Origin: an uncultured Cohaesibacter sp.
Lineage (GTDB): Bacteria > Pseudomonadota > Alphaproteobacteria > Rhizobiales > Cohaesibacteraceae
NCBI RefSeq assembly: GCF_963667045.1
Contig: NZ_OY762934.1
Location: forward strand, 4,718,501-4,782,500
Reading direction: 5' to 3'
DNA length: 64,000 nucleotides
The position numbers and the translations under genes are program-made. Under the pieces are notes generated by a model that saw only the letters and a list, made by a program, of their open reading frames with translations, was not told the origin of the DNA and did not search any database. Shown here one piece after another: positions 40,233-49,831 of the stretch (its first letter is position 1; every line of letters starts with the position of its first letter).

Positions 40233-40910
40233 TTAGGCCTGGGCTTTCTCTGCGGCTTCACGGATGCGTGCGATATTCTCGCGGTAACTTTCGACGGAAT
40301 TGCCCTTGAATACGGCGGAACCGGCGACCAGAACATTGGCGCCAGCGGCGGCAATGAGCGGGGCGGTTTCCGTGGTTACGCCACCGTCGATCTGAATGTC
40401 GATATCGCGGTCGCCGATCAGCGCCCGGACCTTGCGGATCTTGTCGAGGGTGGTGGGAATGAAGGACTGGCCGCCAAAGCCGGGGTTGACGCTCATGATG
40501 AGCACCATGTCCACCTTGTCGAGCACATATTCGATGGCGCTTTCATGGGTGCCCGGGTTGAGCGAAACGCCAGCCATCTTGCCCATCGCCTTAATGGCCT
40601 GCAGGGAGCGGTCGAGATGCGGGCCAGCTTCGGCATGCACCGTGATCATGTCGGATCCGGCATCGGCAAATTCCTGAAGATAGGGATCGGCGGGGGCGAT
40701 CATCAGGTGGGTGTCGATGGTCTTGTCGGTATGGGGCCGGATGGCTCGAACGACCTGGGGGCCAAAGGTGATGTTGGGAACGAAATGGCCGTCCATGACG
40801 TCGACATGGATCCAGTCACACCCAGCTTCGTCGATTGCCCGCACTTCTTCGCCAAACCGTGCAAAATCGGAGGCGAGAATGGACGGGGCGATTTTGATCG
40901 GTCGCACCAT
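40233..40910 (-). CDS. rpe: Ribulose-phosphate 3-epimerase
   Basis: A 225-residue TIM-barrel epimerase. Family segments [39 protein letters not shown] and IQIDGGV carry the metal ligands (two His, two Asp). It interconverts ribulose 5-phosphate and xylulose 5-phosphate. AAGGAC lies about 11 bases before the ATG. Confidence 0.97.
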   Translation of the reverse strand: MVRPIKIAPSILASDFARFGEEVRAIDEAGCDWIHVDVMDGHFVPNITFGPQVVRAIRPHTDKTIDTHLMIAPADPYLQEFADAGSDMITVHAEAGPHLDRSLQAIKAMGKMAGVSLNPGTHESAIEYVLDKVDMVLIMSVNPGFGGQSFIPTTLDKIRKVRALIGDRDIDIQIDGGVTTETAPLIAAAGANVLVAGSAVFKGNSVESYRENIARIREAAEKAQA

Positions 40911-41130
40911 GATGTCTGCTGTCCTTGATTAATCTCGTTGATGCCCACGCGGTAGCACATTGTGCTCATATGGGCAAGAAGAGAGCCTTAGATGTTCGTC
41001 TTGCCGGACGCAGTTTTTTGGGTGCAGATTTTGGAAAAGGGGGCAGGTCCTCGGTTGGACCGAACCTGAAAGGAGGGCGTGTGGTGGCGGACGGCGCTTT
41101 TGTTGCGGGGGAGGGCGCCGTTCGTCGGAT

Positions 41131-41604
41131 CTATTCCTCGAGAGGCAGCGAGGCGGTGTCCTTGACTGTGGAGACGACAATGCGTGACTGCACATCGGAC
41201 ACCAGTTCGGAGTTCAAAAGCTTGTTGCGCAGGAAGTTGTCATAGGACTTGATGTCCTCTGTGACGACCTTGACCATATAGTCAACCGCTCCGGTGATGC
41301 GCTCGCAAATGACCACCTCTGGCCACAGCTGGGTCAGACGGTCGAATTCTTCCATGTTCTTGCGGCTGGGAACCGTCAGCTTGACGAAGGCATAGGAAAC
41401 AAAGCCCAGGCCAACTGCTTCCCGGTCGACAATTGCGGTAATCTGCTTGAGAACGCCGGTTTCTTTCAGCTTCTTGATCCTGCGCCAGCACGGGGTCTGG
41501 GACATGCCGGATTGCTTGGCGATTTCCGCGATGGAAAGCGATGCATCATCCTGCAATACCTTCAGGATCCGGAGATCTCCGGAATCGAGTGCCATTTTTT
41601 CCAT
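41131..41604 (-). CDS. Lrp/AsnC family regulator
   Basis: A 157-residue regulator. An N-terminal helix-turn-helix (DLRILKVLQDDASLSIAEIAKQSGMSQTPCWRRIKKLKETGVL) is followed by an RAM ligand-binding domain (about 70-150). Members respond to amino acids and often control transport or degradation. No adjacent target is obvious; the nearby DMT exporter, peptidase and liv operon are possible targets by inference only. Confidence 0.95.
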   Translation of the reverse strand: MEKMALDSGDLRILKVLQDDASLSIAEIAKQSGMSQTPCWRRIKKLKETGVLKQITAIVDREAVGLGFVSYAFVKLTVPSRKNMEEFDRLTQLWPEVVICERITGAVDYMVKVVTEDIKSYDNFLRNKLLNSELVSDVQSRIVVSTVKDTASLPLEE

Positions 41605-41792
41605 TTTTTACTCTCTTGAGAAGGAATTCTTCCAAAACTACTCAGAAAATACGGGTTTGTATATATCAATCTTGGTTGAGCTGTAGAAAAGGAGAAAAAT
41701 CCTGTTTCACCAAGGACCGCAATAGGGCGGCCCTTGGCGGGTATGGTGCTGTGTCGCCGTTGCTGGTGCCTGCTACGTGAGTGGTTCCGGTC

Positions 41793-42812
41793 TCAAGCGC
41801 AGCTTTCTGCGGCGAACTTCTGCTGCCATGTCGGGAAGCAATCATTGACCCTTGGTGTGGCGCAATAAACCCCTCTTGCGATGGCGCGGGCCATGGTGGC
41901 TGCGGCAAGGGCTCCCAATTCGATGAAGGCTGAGCCCTCGTCGGGGAGGTCTTTTGCGCCTGTGGACAGGGCAAAGATGAGATCGCCATCCATCGGGGTG
42001 TGCGAAGGCCAGAGCGCACGGGCAAAGCCGTCATGGGCCATGATCGCCAGTCGTCTGGCCGCGGCCTTGGTGAGGCGGGCGTCCGTTGCGATGATGCCGA
42101 TGGTGGTGTTGCCATTGGCGGGACCTGGCTCCTTTGCAGCGTCCATCTTGGTGAAGGGCCGGGCAACGTGGGCGGGCATGCGGCTGGGCAGGCCGTGGCC
42201 GCCAAATTCTCCGTTCTGTTCAAAGGGGGCGGCCCAGAAATGGGCACTCTCGCCCATGGTCGCCTGACCAAGGGCGTTGACGGCCACCAGGGCGCCGATG
42301 GTTATGCCGGATGCCGTGCGGGTGGAGGCCGAGCCCAACCCGCCCTTGAGCCCGGCGATCAGGGCTCCCGCTCCGGCACCGTGGCTGCCAAGTTCGAAGT
42401 GTGTCGACGCCTGTTCAGCCGATTGCCAGCCGAGATCCCAGTAGGGCGACCGGTCGCCCCAGTTCTTGTCGCCGCCATTGGCCAGATCAAACAGGATCGC
42501 TGCTGGAACAATCGGCACGTGGACCGGCCCGACGGCGAAGCCGCGACCCTGCTTCTTCAGCCAGCCCTGCGTTCCCCCTGCGGCATCAAGACCGAAGGCT
42601 GAGCCGCCCGAAAGGGTAATCGCGTCAATACGCTCGACGGTCTGGTCGGGGTTGAGCAGGTCGGTGTCCCGTGTTCCCGGTGCGCCACCAAGGACGGCAT
42701 AGGAGGCGACCATGGCCTCCCGGCAGATTAGTGTCGTCGTGCCCGATTTCAGCGTCTCGTCGGTTGCATTGCCGACCAGCAGCCCGTCGATGTCGGTGAT
42801 GAGATTGTTCAT
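41793..42812 (-). CDS. DmpA-type N-terminal nucleophile peptidase (P1 family)
   Basis: A 339-residue protein of the DmpA/BapA/NylC group. The N-terminal ITDIDGLLVGNATD segment, LSGGSAFGLDAA and the GNTTIGIIATDA segment are visible; self-cleavage before the Thr of NTTIG would expose the nucleophile, as in NylC. Members act as aminopeptidases on small or D-/beta-amino acid substrates, or as oligoamide hydrolases. The EamA exporter gene ends one base upstream, so the two are co-transcribed. Confidence 0.88.
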   Translation of the reverse strand: MNNLITDIDGLLVGNATDETLKSGTTTLICREAMVASYAVLGGAPGTRDTDLLNPDQTVERIDAITLSGGSAFGLDAAGGTQGWLKKQGRGFAVGPVHVPIVPAAILFDLANGGDKNWGDRSPYWDLGWQSAEQASTHFELGSHGAGAGALIAGLKGGLGSASTRTASGITIGALVAVNALGQATMGESAHFWAAPFEQNGEFGGHGLPSRMPAHVARPFTKMDAAKEPGPANGNTTIGIIATDARLTKAAARRLAIMAHDGFARALWPSHTPMDGDLIFALSTGAKDLPDEGSAFIELGALAAATMARAIARGVYCATPRVNDCFPTWQQKFAAESCA

Positions 42813-42813
42813 G

Positions 42814-43719
42814 TCAGTGTCCTTGCGGTCGCGCTATCAGGCCGATGCCCAGTGAAGCAAAGACGGCCACAAGCCCCATGACCTGCAGAGTAACCATGCT
42901 TTCGCCCAATGCCAAGACGGCAACGAACATGGTGGTGGTTGGAACGAGGGCGGTGAATATCGCGCTGGATGAGGCCGTGACCGACTTGATGCCTATGCAC
43001 CAGAGGAAGAAGGACAGGATGCTGGATGAGACGATGTAATAGATCGCCAGCAGCCAGAAGGAGAGCGGGGCATCAAGGGGAAGCTGCCAGCCGCCATCCA
43101 GCCACAGGAGGATGGGCAGCGTGATGGGAATTGCCACCAGATGGACAATCATGGTCAGCGTCCATGGCGGGATGATGCTCGAATAGCGGCGGGTGAGGAT
43201 GGCGAAGACAGCCTCGGAAAACGCTGCCATCAGCACGAAGCTGTTGCCCAGAAGGGTGCCGAGCCAGTCTGAGGAGCCGCTGCCATCATCGGGCCTTGCC
43301 AGGTTGATGCAGGCGATGCCGAGCACAGCCAGTGCGATCGACAGGACTTTGCGCCGCGAAATGAACTCCTTGAGGACCAGCAGACTGAGCAAGGCAATGA
43401 TCGCTGGCAGCGAAGAGGCAATGATGCCCGCATTGATGGCGGTGGTATATTGCAGGCCGATCAGCATCAGCGTCGTGAAGCCAACGACGCCAAACAGCGA
43501 CAGCAGGACAATCTCGCCCCATTGTCGCCGGGAGAGCCGGGCAAGGCTCGCCAGTCCGCCCGGTTCGAACATAGCCAGCGGCACCAGGCACAGGCTGGCC
43601 AGAACGAAGCGCAGCATCGAGAAGGAGGTCGGCGGAATTTCGACCACGATGACCTTGCCGATGGCGACGTTGATCCCTGTAAGGATCATGGCTGCAGCAA
43701 GCGCAAGATAGGCTTTCAT
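42814..43719 (-). CDS. EamA/DMT family transporter
   Basis: A 301-residue ten-helix exporter. Two EamA repeats (about 1-140 and 150-290) and a short charged C-terminus are visible; the start at 43719 (MKAYLALAAAMILTG) places the first helix correctly. Family members export amino acids or metabolites, or act as importers. Coupling with the peptidase gene suggests peptide-derived cargo, which is inference. Confidence 0.9.
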   Translation of the reverse strand: MKAYLALAAAMILTGINVAIGKVIVVEIPPTSFSMLRFVLASLCLVPLAMFEPGGLASLARLSRRQWGEIVLLSLFGVVGFTTLMLIGLQYTTAINAGIIASSLPAIIALLSLLVLKEFISRRKVLSIALAVLGIACINLARPDDGSGSSDWLGTLLGNSFVLMAAFSEAVFAILTRRYSSIIPPWTLTMIVHLVAIPITLPILLWLDGGWQLPLDAPLSFWLLAIYYIVSSSILSFFLWCIGIKSVTASSSAIFTALVPTTTMFVAVLALGESMVTLQVMGLVAVFASLGIGLIARPQGH

Positions 43720-43759
43720 GGTGGCTCTCAATGGGAAAGGGCGAGGGAGGGATGCTGAA

Positions 43760-43787
43760 AAGCCCCTCTGATGGCTCAGAGGGGCTT
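43760..43787 (-). terminator. Terminator after livK
   Basis: Perfect 12-bp arms (43760-43771, 43776-43787) with a 4-nt loop; the minus-strand tail is TTTC. A tandem repeat GTCGTTTCTT x2 adjoins it (43788-43807). Confidence 0.85.
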
Positions 43788-43870
43788 GTCGTTTCTTGTC
43801 GTTTCTTGACATGTCTTGTCAGGGCGCCTGGTGGCGCCCTGCTCAAGCGTCAATAAGAGGCTGTGCCGTC

Positions 43871-44971
43871 TTATTTGTAGGCGTACTTGCCTTTGCTCCA
43901 CTTGTACCAGACGTAGCCCGGCAGGGTGACGTCACCCTTGTCGTCGAAGGAGAGGTTGCCCAGAACGGTCGGGAATTCGCCGGAGTTCAGAGCTTCGGTG
44001 ACGGCGTCATAGTCGGTGGAACCGGCAGCCTTGACAGCGTCAACATAAGCTTGAATGGCCGCATAGGTGTAGAGAACATACCCTTCGGTGGTCTGGCCCT
44101 TTGCCTTGAATTCTTCAACAACCGGAGCTGCTTCAGGGTTCAGGGACGGATCAGGAGAGAAGGTCATCAGGGTGCCTTCGCCAGCGTCGCCGGTGATGGA
44201 CCAGTATTCGTCGGTTACCAGAGCGTCACCAGAGATCAGGACGGTGTCCATGCCCTGTTCACGCATCTGACGAACGATCAGGCCTGCTTCGGTGTGGTAG
44301 CCACCAACATACAGAGCGTCGATCTTGGCCTGCTTCAGCTTGGAAACCAGAGCGGTGTAGTCCTTTTCACCTGCGGTGTAGGCTTCGTACATGGCAACCT
44401 TGCCACCAAGAGCTTCGAAGGCAGCCTTGGTTTCGTCAGCCAGACCCTTGCCGTATGCGGTCTTGTCCTGGATGATGGCAACGTTCTTGTCCTTGAATTC
44501 GTCCCAGAGCAGCTTGCCGGCAACCGCACCCTGCTGGTCATCACGGCCGCAAACACGGTAGATGCCCGGGCCAGGACGTTCGTCGGTGAATTTCGGGTTG
44601 GTGGAAGCCGGAGAAATCTGGATGATGCTTTCTTCAGCATAAACGGCGGATGCCGGAATGGAAGAGCCTGAGCAGAAGTGACCGGCCATGAAGGTCACGC
44701 CCTTGCCGACCATCTGGTTGGCAACAGCCACAGCCTGTTTAGGGTCGCATGCGTCATCGCCGATTTCCAGTTTCAGCATTTCGCCATTGACGCCGCCGGC
44801 TGCGTTGATGTCAGCCACAGCCTGCTCGGCACCGATTTTCATCTGCTGGCCGAAAGAAGCATACTGGCCGGTCATCGGACCTGCGGTCGCAATAACGATT
44901 TCAGCGAATGCACCACTGGTCATAGCGATGGACCCTGCGAGTGCGACGCCTGCCAAAAGTAGTTTTTTCAT
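43871..44971 (-). CDS. livK: Branched-chain amino acid ABC transporter substrate-binding protein
   Basis: A 366-residue Leu/Ile/Val-type receptor. A Sec signal (KKLLLAGVALAGSIAMTSGAFA, cut before EIV) is followed by a mature start IVIATAGPMTGQYASFGQQM, typical of LivJ/LivK. It feeds the LivHMGF channel encoded just upstream on the same strand. A gap of about 230 bp with a hairpin suggests that it also has its own promoter, as periplasmic receptors are made in excess. Confidence 0.95.
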   Translation of the reverse strand: MKKLLLAGVALAGSIAMTSGAFAEIVIATAGPMTGQYASFGQQMKIGAEQAVADINAAGGVNGEMLKLEIGDDACDPKQAVAVANQMVGKGVTFMAGHFCSGSSIPASAVYAEESIIQISPASTNPKFTDERPGPGIYRVCGRDDQQGAVAGKLLWDEFKDKNVAIIQDKTAYGKGLADETKAAFEALGGKVAMYEAYTAGEKDYTALVSKLKQAKIDALYVGGYHTEAGLIVRQMREQGMDTVLISGDALVTDEYWSITGDAGEGTLMTFSPDPSLNPEAAPVVEEFKAKGQTTEGYVLYTYAAIQAYVDAVKAAGSTDYDAVTEALNSGEFPTVLGNLSFDDKGDVTLPGYVWYKWSKGKYAYK

Positions 44972-45156
44972 AAAACTCTCCCATTGAGATGTTTGCTGCG
45001 TTCCGTTGCACCTTTTTTGGGTGCAACTATTCTGGTGTGATTATTATTGAACCTTACGGTCACTAGAGTTCGGGATTCTATTCTTCTATGAAATGAAATC
45101 TCTTCCCCCATTTACCCGTCAGCAAGTCCGGAAAACCCGGGTGATTGCTGCGGGTG

Positions 45157-45181
45157 GATAGTGGCGCAAATCGTCACTATC
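45157..45181. repeat. Hairpin in the liv operon between DUF6867 and livK
   Basis: 10-bp arms GATAGTGGCG and CGTCACTATC (one G-T pair) with a 5-nt loop and no T-run. It may set the stoichiometry of livK relative to the channel genes by partial termination or mRNA stabilisation. Confidence 0.5.
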
Positions 45182-45201
45182 AATCTTGTTTCATGATCGG
45201 C

Positions 45202-45540
45202 CTAGCCCTTGCGTTCTTTCCATGAAAGAGGGCTGACTTTCTCATAAAGCCAATGATATTGGTCTACCATCTGGTTGGTACGGGTGAACTGGAAACCAAG
45301 TCCACAAATGATCAGCAATACAATCAGGTCCACGAAATAGAAGTGGAATGACAGCAGAGTGCCTTTGAACAGGGCGAAATGCAAGAATCGCACACCTGCG
45401 GACAAAAGGATCATGTAGATAACGATCTGCAATCTGGGTTTCCAGGTGTTCGCGATTGCCCGGCCAGCCATCCACGCCGCGCCGCCGCCCAGACAGACGG
45501 TGACGAGCAAAAAGGTTCCGAAAGAAACTTCCCAAAGCAT
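45202..45540 (-). CDS. DUF6867-type conserved membrane protein of the liv operon
   Basis: A 112-residue protein with three membrane helices (about 7-28, 38-60 and 68-86) and a soluble tail (QFTRTNQMVDQYHWLYEKV). I recall this as the DUF6867 type found with liv operons in Rhizobiales; the assignment is from memory. It lies 14 bp after livF. No function is known. It might be a small accessory subunit of the transporter. Confidence 0.75.
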   Translation of the reverse strand: MLWEVSFGTFLLVTVCLGGGAAWMAGRAIANTWKPRLQIVIYMILLSAGVRFLHFALFKGTLLSFHFYFVDLIVLLIICGLGFQFTRTNQMVDQYHWLYEKVSPLSWKERKG

Positions 45541-45554
45541 TGATCTTTTCCTTA

Positions 45555-46280
45555 TTAATGCCGTCCACCTTCGAGATAGGCGGCTTGAACTTCCGGATTG
45601 GACAAAAGCTCATGGCCACCACCCGACATGGTGATCTGACCGTTGATCATGACGTAGCCGCGATGGGCCAGACGCAGCGCGTGATAGGCGTTCTGCTCAA
45701 CAAGGAAAACGGTCAGGCCCTGTTTCTCGTTCAGTTCCTTGACGACCTCGAAGATCTGTTTGACCACCAGCGGCGCAAGACCCAGCGAAGGCTCGTCCAG
45801 CATCAGCAGCTTGGGGCGTGCCATCAGGGCGCGACCGATGGCCAGCATCTGCTGCTCGCCGCCGGACAGGGTGCCGCCGCGCTGACCCTGACGTTTTTCC
45901 AGGATCGGGAAGAGGTCGAACACCATGCGCAGATCTTCGTCGAAATGGGCATAGTTGATGACCGCTGCTCCCATTTGCAGATTTTCAAGCACCGTCATGC
46001 GGCCGAAAATGCGCCGTCCCTCGGGAGACTGAGCAATCGACTTGCGAACAATCTCATGGGTCGGCAGGGCTGTTATGTTTTCACCATTGTAGATGATCTC
46101 GCCTTCGCGGGCACGGGTAACGCCGCAGATGGTCATCATCGTGGTGGATTTGCCAGCCCCGTTGGCGCCGATCACGGTCACGATTTCACCGCGATGGACA
46201 TCAAGATCAATGCCGCGCAGGGCGACGATCTTGCCATAGTAGGTTTTAACGCCCCTGAGGCTCAGGAGGACATCACTCAT
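45555..46280 (-). CDS. livF: Branched-chain amino acid ABC transporter ATPase LivF
   Basis: A 241-residue ATPase. Walker A (GANGAGKST), TLSGGEQQMLAIGRALM, and LLMLDEPSLGLAP are intact, and the length is that of LivF. It overlaps livG by four bases (ATGA). Confidence 0.97.
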   Translation of the reverse strand: MSDVLLSLRGVKTYYGKIVALRGIDLDVHRGEIVTVIGANGAGKSTTMMTICGVTRAREGEIIYNGENITALPTHEIVRKSIAQSPEGRRIFGRMTVLENLQMGAAVINYAHFDEDLRMVFDLFPILEKRQGQRGGTLSGGEQQMLAIGRALMARPKLLMLDEPSLGLAPLVVKQIFEVVKELNEKQGLTVFLVEQNAYHALRLAHRGYVMINGQITMSGGGHELLSNPEVQAAYLEGGRH

Positions 46281-47146
46281 GATTTGACTCCCTCTGCATT
46301 TGCAACCTTCGCCTCGGCTTCAGCTTCGTCGACCTCGTCGTCATCAACGCCCAGATAGGCGGCGATCACGCGTGGGTCATTCTGGACGAACTCGGCATCG
46401 CCATCGGAAATCTTGACGCCGTAGTCGAGAACAACGACGTGATCCGAGATTTCCATGACCATGGACATGTCATGCTCGATGAGCAGGACGGCGGTCTTGT
46501 CGAGTTCCCGGATGGAGCGCAGGAGGCCGTTCAGGTCCTGCGTTTCGCGCGGGTTGAGGCCAGCGGCTGGCTCGTCAAGGCACAGCAGTTCGGGATTGGT
46601 GCACATGGCGCGGGCGATCTCGAGACGTCGCTGGTCACCATAAGGCAGGTCGGCAGCCGGGTCGTCGGCGCGCTCGATGAGATCGATGCGTTCCAGCCAT
46701 TCGGTTGCCTTCTTGACAGAATCCTTCTCTGACTTGCGGAAGCTGCTGATGCCGAAGATGCCTCCGATGGAGAAGAGCGAGTCCTTCATCAGCTTGTTGT
46801 GCTGGGCGATCATCAGATTTTCAAGCACCGTCATGCCGCCGAACAAACGGATGTTCTGGAAGGTACGGGCAACCTTGGCGTGGTGCGCAATCTGGAAGTC
46901 GGGAATGCGCTCCAGAAGGTAGCTCTTGCCGTTCGACCGGTTCATGGTGATGCGCCCCTCTGTCGGCTTGTAGAAGCCGGTGACGCAGTTGAAGACGGTT
47001 GTCTTGCCAGCGCCATTCGGGCCGATCAGGGCGGTGATATCGCTGCGGCCAACCTCAAAGGAGAGATCGTCGACAGCCACCAGACCGCCGAATCGCATGG
47101 TAAGATGCTCAACGGTCAGGATTGGATTTTCTTTCCAGCTGCTCAT
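46277..47146 (-). CDS. livG: Branched-chain amino acid ABC transporter ATPase LivG
   Basis: A 289-residue ATPase. Walker A (GPNGAGKTT), a long insert before the signature as in LivG, a PYGDQRRLEIARAM signature variant, and LLCLDEPAAGLNP are visible. The C-terminus carries about 25 extra Glu/Ala/Asp-rich residues after LGVDDDEV. It pairs with LivF in the importer and overlaps both neighbouring genes. Confidence 0.97.
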   Translation of the reverse strand: MSSWKENPILTVEHLTMRFGGLVAVDDLSFEVGRSDITALIGPNGAGKTTVFNCVTGFYKPTEGRITMNRSNGKSYLLERIPDFQIAHHAKVARTFQNIRLFGGMTVLENLMIAQHNKLMKDSLFSIGGIFGISSFRKSEKDSVKKATEWLERIDLIERADDPAADLPYGDQRRLEIARAMCTNPELLCLDEPAAGLNPRETQDLNGLLRSIRELDKTAVLLIEHDMSMVMEISDHVVVLDYGVKISDGDAEFVQNDPRVIAAYLGVDDDEVDEAEAEAKVANAEGVKS

Positions 47147-48435
47147 CCTTCTCCCTCCGCTACGAAATCACCAGAGACGGCTTTCTTCTCCTTGAGGAAG
47201 ACCGATGGTGCCCGACTTGAAATGATGCCACGTGGTTTCCAGATCATGATGACCACCATCAGGAGGCCGAAGACCAGCATGCGCAGGTCCTGCAGATCGC
47301 GGAACACTTCGAAGCCGCCAATCATGACGATGGAGGCAACCACCACGCCCAACTGACTGCCAAGGCCACCCAGAACCACGATGGCCAGAATGATGGCCGA
47401 TTCCATGAAGGTGAAGCTCTCGGGCGAGATGAAGCCCTGACGGGTTGCGAAGAAGGCACCGGCAAAGCCGCCAAACATGGCGCCCAGTGCAAAGGCGGTG
47501 AGCTTGGTGTTGGTGGTGTTGATGCCGAGCGAGCGGCAGGCAATCTCGTCTTCGCGCAGTGCTTCCCAGGCGCGACCGATTGGCAGCTTGCGCATGCGCA
47601 TGGTCACGAAGTTGGTCAGAAGGGCGAGAGCGAGAATGAGATAGAACAGGAAGATGACGCGGTGCATGGAGCTATAATGCAGCCCGAAGAAATCCGCAAA
47701 ACCACCCTTGCGTTCGAATTCGAGGCCGAAGAAGGACGGGCGCGGAATGCGCGAGATGCCGTCCGGACCACCGGTGAACTCGTACCAGTTGAGCAGGACG
47801 ACGCGGATGATCTCACCAAAGGCGAGCGTCACGATGGCCAGATAGTCACCCCTGAGGCGCAGCACCGGGAAGCCCAGGATCATGCCCCAGAAGGACGCCA
47901 GAATACCGGCCAGCGGCAGGCAGACCCAGAAGGACAGACCGAAATACTGAGCAAGCAGGGCGTAGGAGTAGGCTCCCACCGCATAAAAGGCCACATAGCC
48001 AAGGTCAAGCAGACCGGCAAGGCCAACCACGATGTTGAGGCCCCAGCCGAGCATGATGTAGGTAAGGACCAGAATGCCCATGTCGATGACGTAGCGGTTG
48101 CCATAGAAGGGCAGGGTCAGGGCGAAGACCAGCAGAGCCGGGCCGACAAACTTGCCGATCTTGCCAACAGTTTCCTGCTTGGGCAGAATCGACTGCATGG
48201 CATTGGCAACCGGATTTTGACCACGCCAGACCAGCAGGCTCATGGCAAAGCGGCCAGCGAGGACGACGAGAACCATCCAGGCGACAAGGCTCCAGTTGCC
48301 TTCAATCCCCAGACCACCCTGTTCGGTTTTGGTCTTCACGCCGACCATGATGGAGGTCAGCAGAAGGGTGACCACCGCGGCGATGACTGCATCTTTCAAG
48401 GCAGCTCCAACGCGCGTATTCAAGAAGTCCGACAT
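47143..48435 (-). CDS. livM: Branched-chain amino acid ABC transporter permease LivM
   Basis: A 430-residue permease with a typical LivM core (GLAGLLDLGYVAFYAVGAYSYALL, and the cytoplasmic loop GRAWEALREDEIACRSLGIN). About 110 N-terminal residues with extra helices precede the core, as in long alphaproteobacterial LivM proteins. It starts one base after livH and overlaps livG by four bases. Confidence 0.97.
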   Translation of the reverse strand: MSDFLNTRVGAALKDAVIAAVVTLLLTSIMVGVKTKTEQGGLGIEGNWSLVAWMVLVVLAGRFAMSLLVWRGQNPVANAMQSILPKQETVGKIGKFVGPALLVFALTLPFYGNRYVIDMGILVLTYIMLGWGLNIVVGLAGLLDLGYVAFYAVGAYSYALLAQYFGLSFWVCLPLAGILASFWGMILGFPVLRLRGDYLAIVTLAFGEIIRVVLLNWYEFTGGPDGISRIPRPSFFGLEFERKGGFADFFGLHYSSMHRVIFLFYLILALALLTNFVTMRMRKLPIGRAWEALREDEIACRSLGINTTNTKLTAFALGAMFGGFAGAFFATRQGFISPESFTFMESAIILAIVVLGGLGSQLGVVVASIVMIGGFEVFRDLQDLRMLVFGLLMVVIMIWKPRGIISSRAPSVFLKEKKAVSGDFVAEGEG

Positions 48436-48436
48436 A

Positions 48437-49351
48437 TCAAACCTTCTCCACTTCTGGCTTGCCCAACAGGCCGGAAGGCATGAAGATCAGCACGATTGCA
48501 AGGATCGAGAAGGCTGCTACGTCTTTGTATTCAACAGAGAAGTAACCAGACCAGAAGGTTTCGATCAGGCCGATCAGCAAGCCACCGAGCATGGCACCCG
48601 GCAGTGAGCCGATGCCGCCCAGAACGGCTGCCGTGAAGGCTTTGACGCCGGCGAGGAAGCCGATGTAGAAATCGATCACGCCGTAGTAGAGCAGGAACAT
48701 CACACCAGCCACCGATGCAAGGGCGGCGCCCATGACGAAGGTCAGGGAGATGGTGCGGTCGACGTTGACGCCCAGCAGGGACGCCATTTTCTGGTCCTGT
48801 TCACATGCACGCTGGGCACGGCCAAGCGAGGTCTTGTTGATCAGCATGGTGAAGCCAGCCATAAGCAGCACGGTGGTCACGATGATCAGGATCTGCATGT
48901 AGGACAATTGAACCAGGAAGCCGTCCTTTTCCATGATGGTGATGCCGCCGACGATCTGGGGTGGCAGCGGCTTGACGCGTGCGCCCTGAACGACCTGAAC
49001 GAAGTTCTGCAGCACGATCGACATACCGATCGCCGTGATCAACGGCGCAAGACGGAACGATCCGCGCAAGGGACGATAGGCGATGCGCTCGACGCTCCAG
49101 CCCCAAACCGAGGTCATGAGCATGGAAACAATAAGGACGATAAGCAGGACGAGTGGAAGGAAGGTAATTCCCATTGCCACAACCGCCAACAGTGTAATCA
49201 ATGCAATGAATGCACCCACCATGAAGATGTCACCATGGGCAAAGTTGATCATGCCTATGATGCCATATACCATGGTATAGCCGATGGCGATCAGGCCGTA
49301 GATCGACCCCAACGTGACGCCATTAATCAGCTGCTGAATAAAATATTCCAT
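48437..49351 (-). CDS. livH: Branched-chain amino acid ABC transporter permease LivH
   Basis: A 304-residue permease with about eight helices, opening with QQLINGVTLGSIYGLIAIGYTMVYGIIGMINFAHGD, the LivH signature, and containing the loop ALGRAQRA...LLGVN (SLGRAQRACEQDQKMASLLGVN). It is the first gene of livHMGF-DUF6867-livK. Confidence 0.97.
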   Translation of the reverse strand: MEYFIQQLINGVTLGSIYGLIAIGYTMVYGIIGMINFAHGDIFMVGAFIALITLLAVVAMGITFLPLVLLIVLIVSMLMTSVWGWSVERIAYRPLRGSFRLAPLITAIGMSIVLQNFVQVVQGARVKPLPPQIVGGITIMEKDGFLVQLSYMQILIIVTTVLLMAGFTMLINKTSLGRAQRACEQDQKMASLLGVNVDRTISLTFVMGAALASVAGVMFLLYYGVIDFYIGFLAGVKAFTAAVLGGIGSLPGAMLGGLLIGLIETFWSGYFSVEYKDVAAFSILAIVLIFMPSGLLGKPEVEKV

Positions 49352-49831
49352 TTGACTCGCTGTTCCTAAACTCCCTGCGGCTTTGTTACCGCTTATTAGG
49401 TAGGAAGATGTTGTTGTTTGTTTTGTCCGAGATTTGATCTCGCTAAATTTCTAGCAAGAAGTCGAATTGGATACAATTGCTTCCTTCTAAAAATTGGTCA
49501 TTATTGCGTCTAGCTCGACGAATTGATGAAATTTTGATCAAAAACGACAGTTTTGATGGAATTGTAGGCTGGAACTCTGTTGGTCTCTGAGGGTTTGATT
49601 GCGTAATAATCGATCTTTGTGGGATAATCTTGTGGGTGTGGTTTGAATTTGTGCAGTTTTGCTGTGAAACTTGTCGACCCATTGTATTTTTGATTGAAAA
49701 ATGTGCATGATTGTTTCTTTATCAATAACGTTATTGTTTATATGTGTGCGCATATGCGCAAGATCTTCGTCAAATTTGATAATTTGGCAGCAGTGCCTCA
49801 GTTTTAGGCCAGCGACGACAGGAGACGCGAT
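49352..49831. other. AT-rich livH / merR divergent gap
   Basis: 480 bp without a gene. It contains two perfect 14-bp palindromes, CAATAACGTTATTG (49723-49736) and TGCGCATATGCGCA (49747-49760), 24 bp apart centre to centre. These probably are protein-binding sites; the classic CueR site is not visible. Confidence 0.5.

Noticed and set aside
38936-40309. 457-codon plus-strand frame opposite purB
   Set aside because: Antisense shadow; purB motifs are complete on the other strand.
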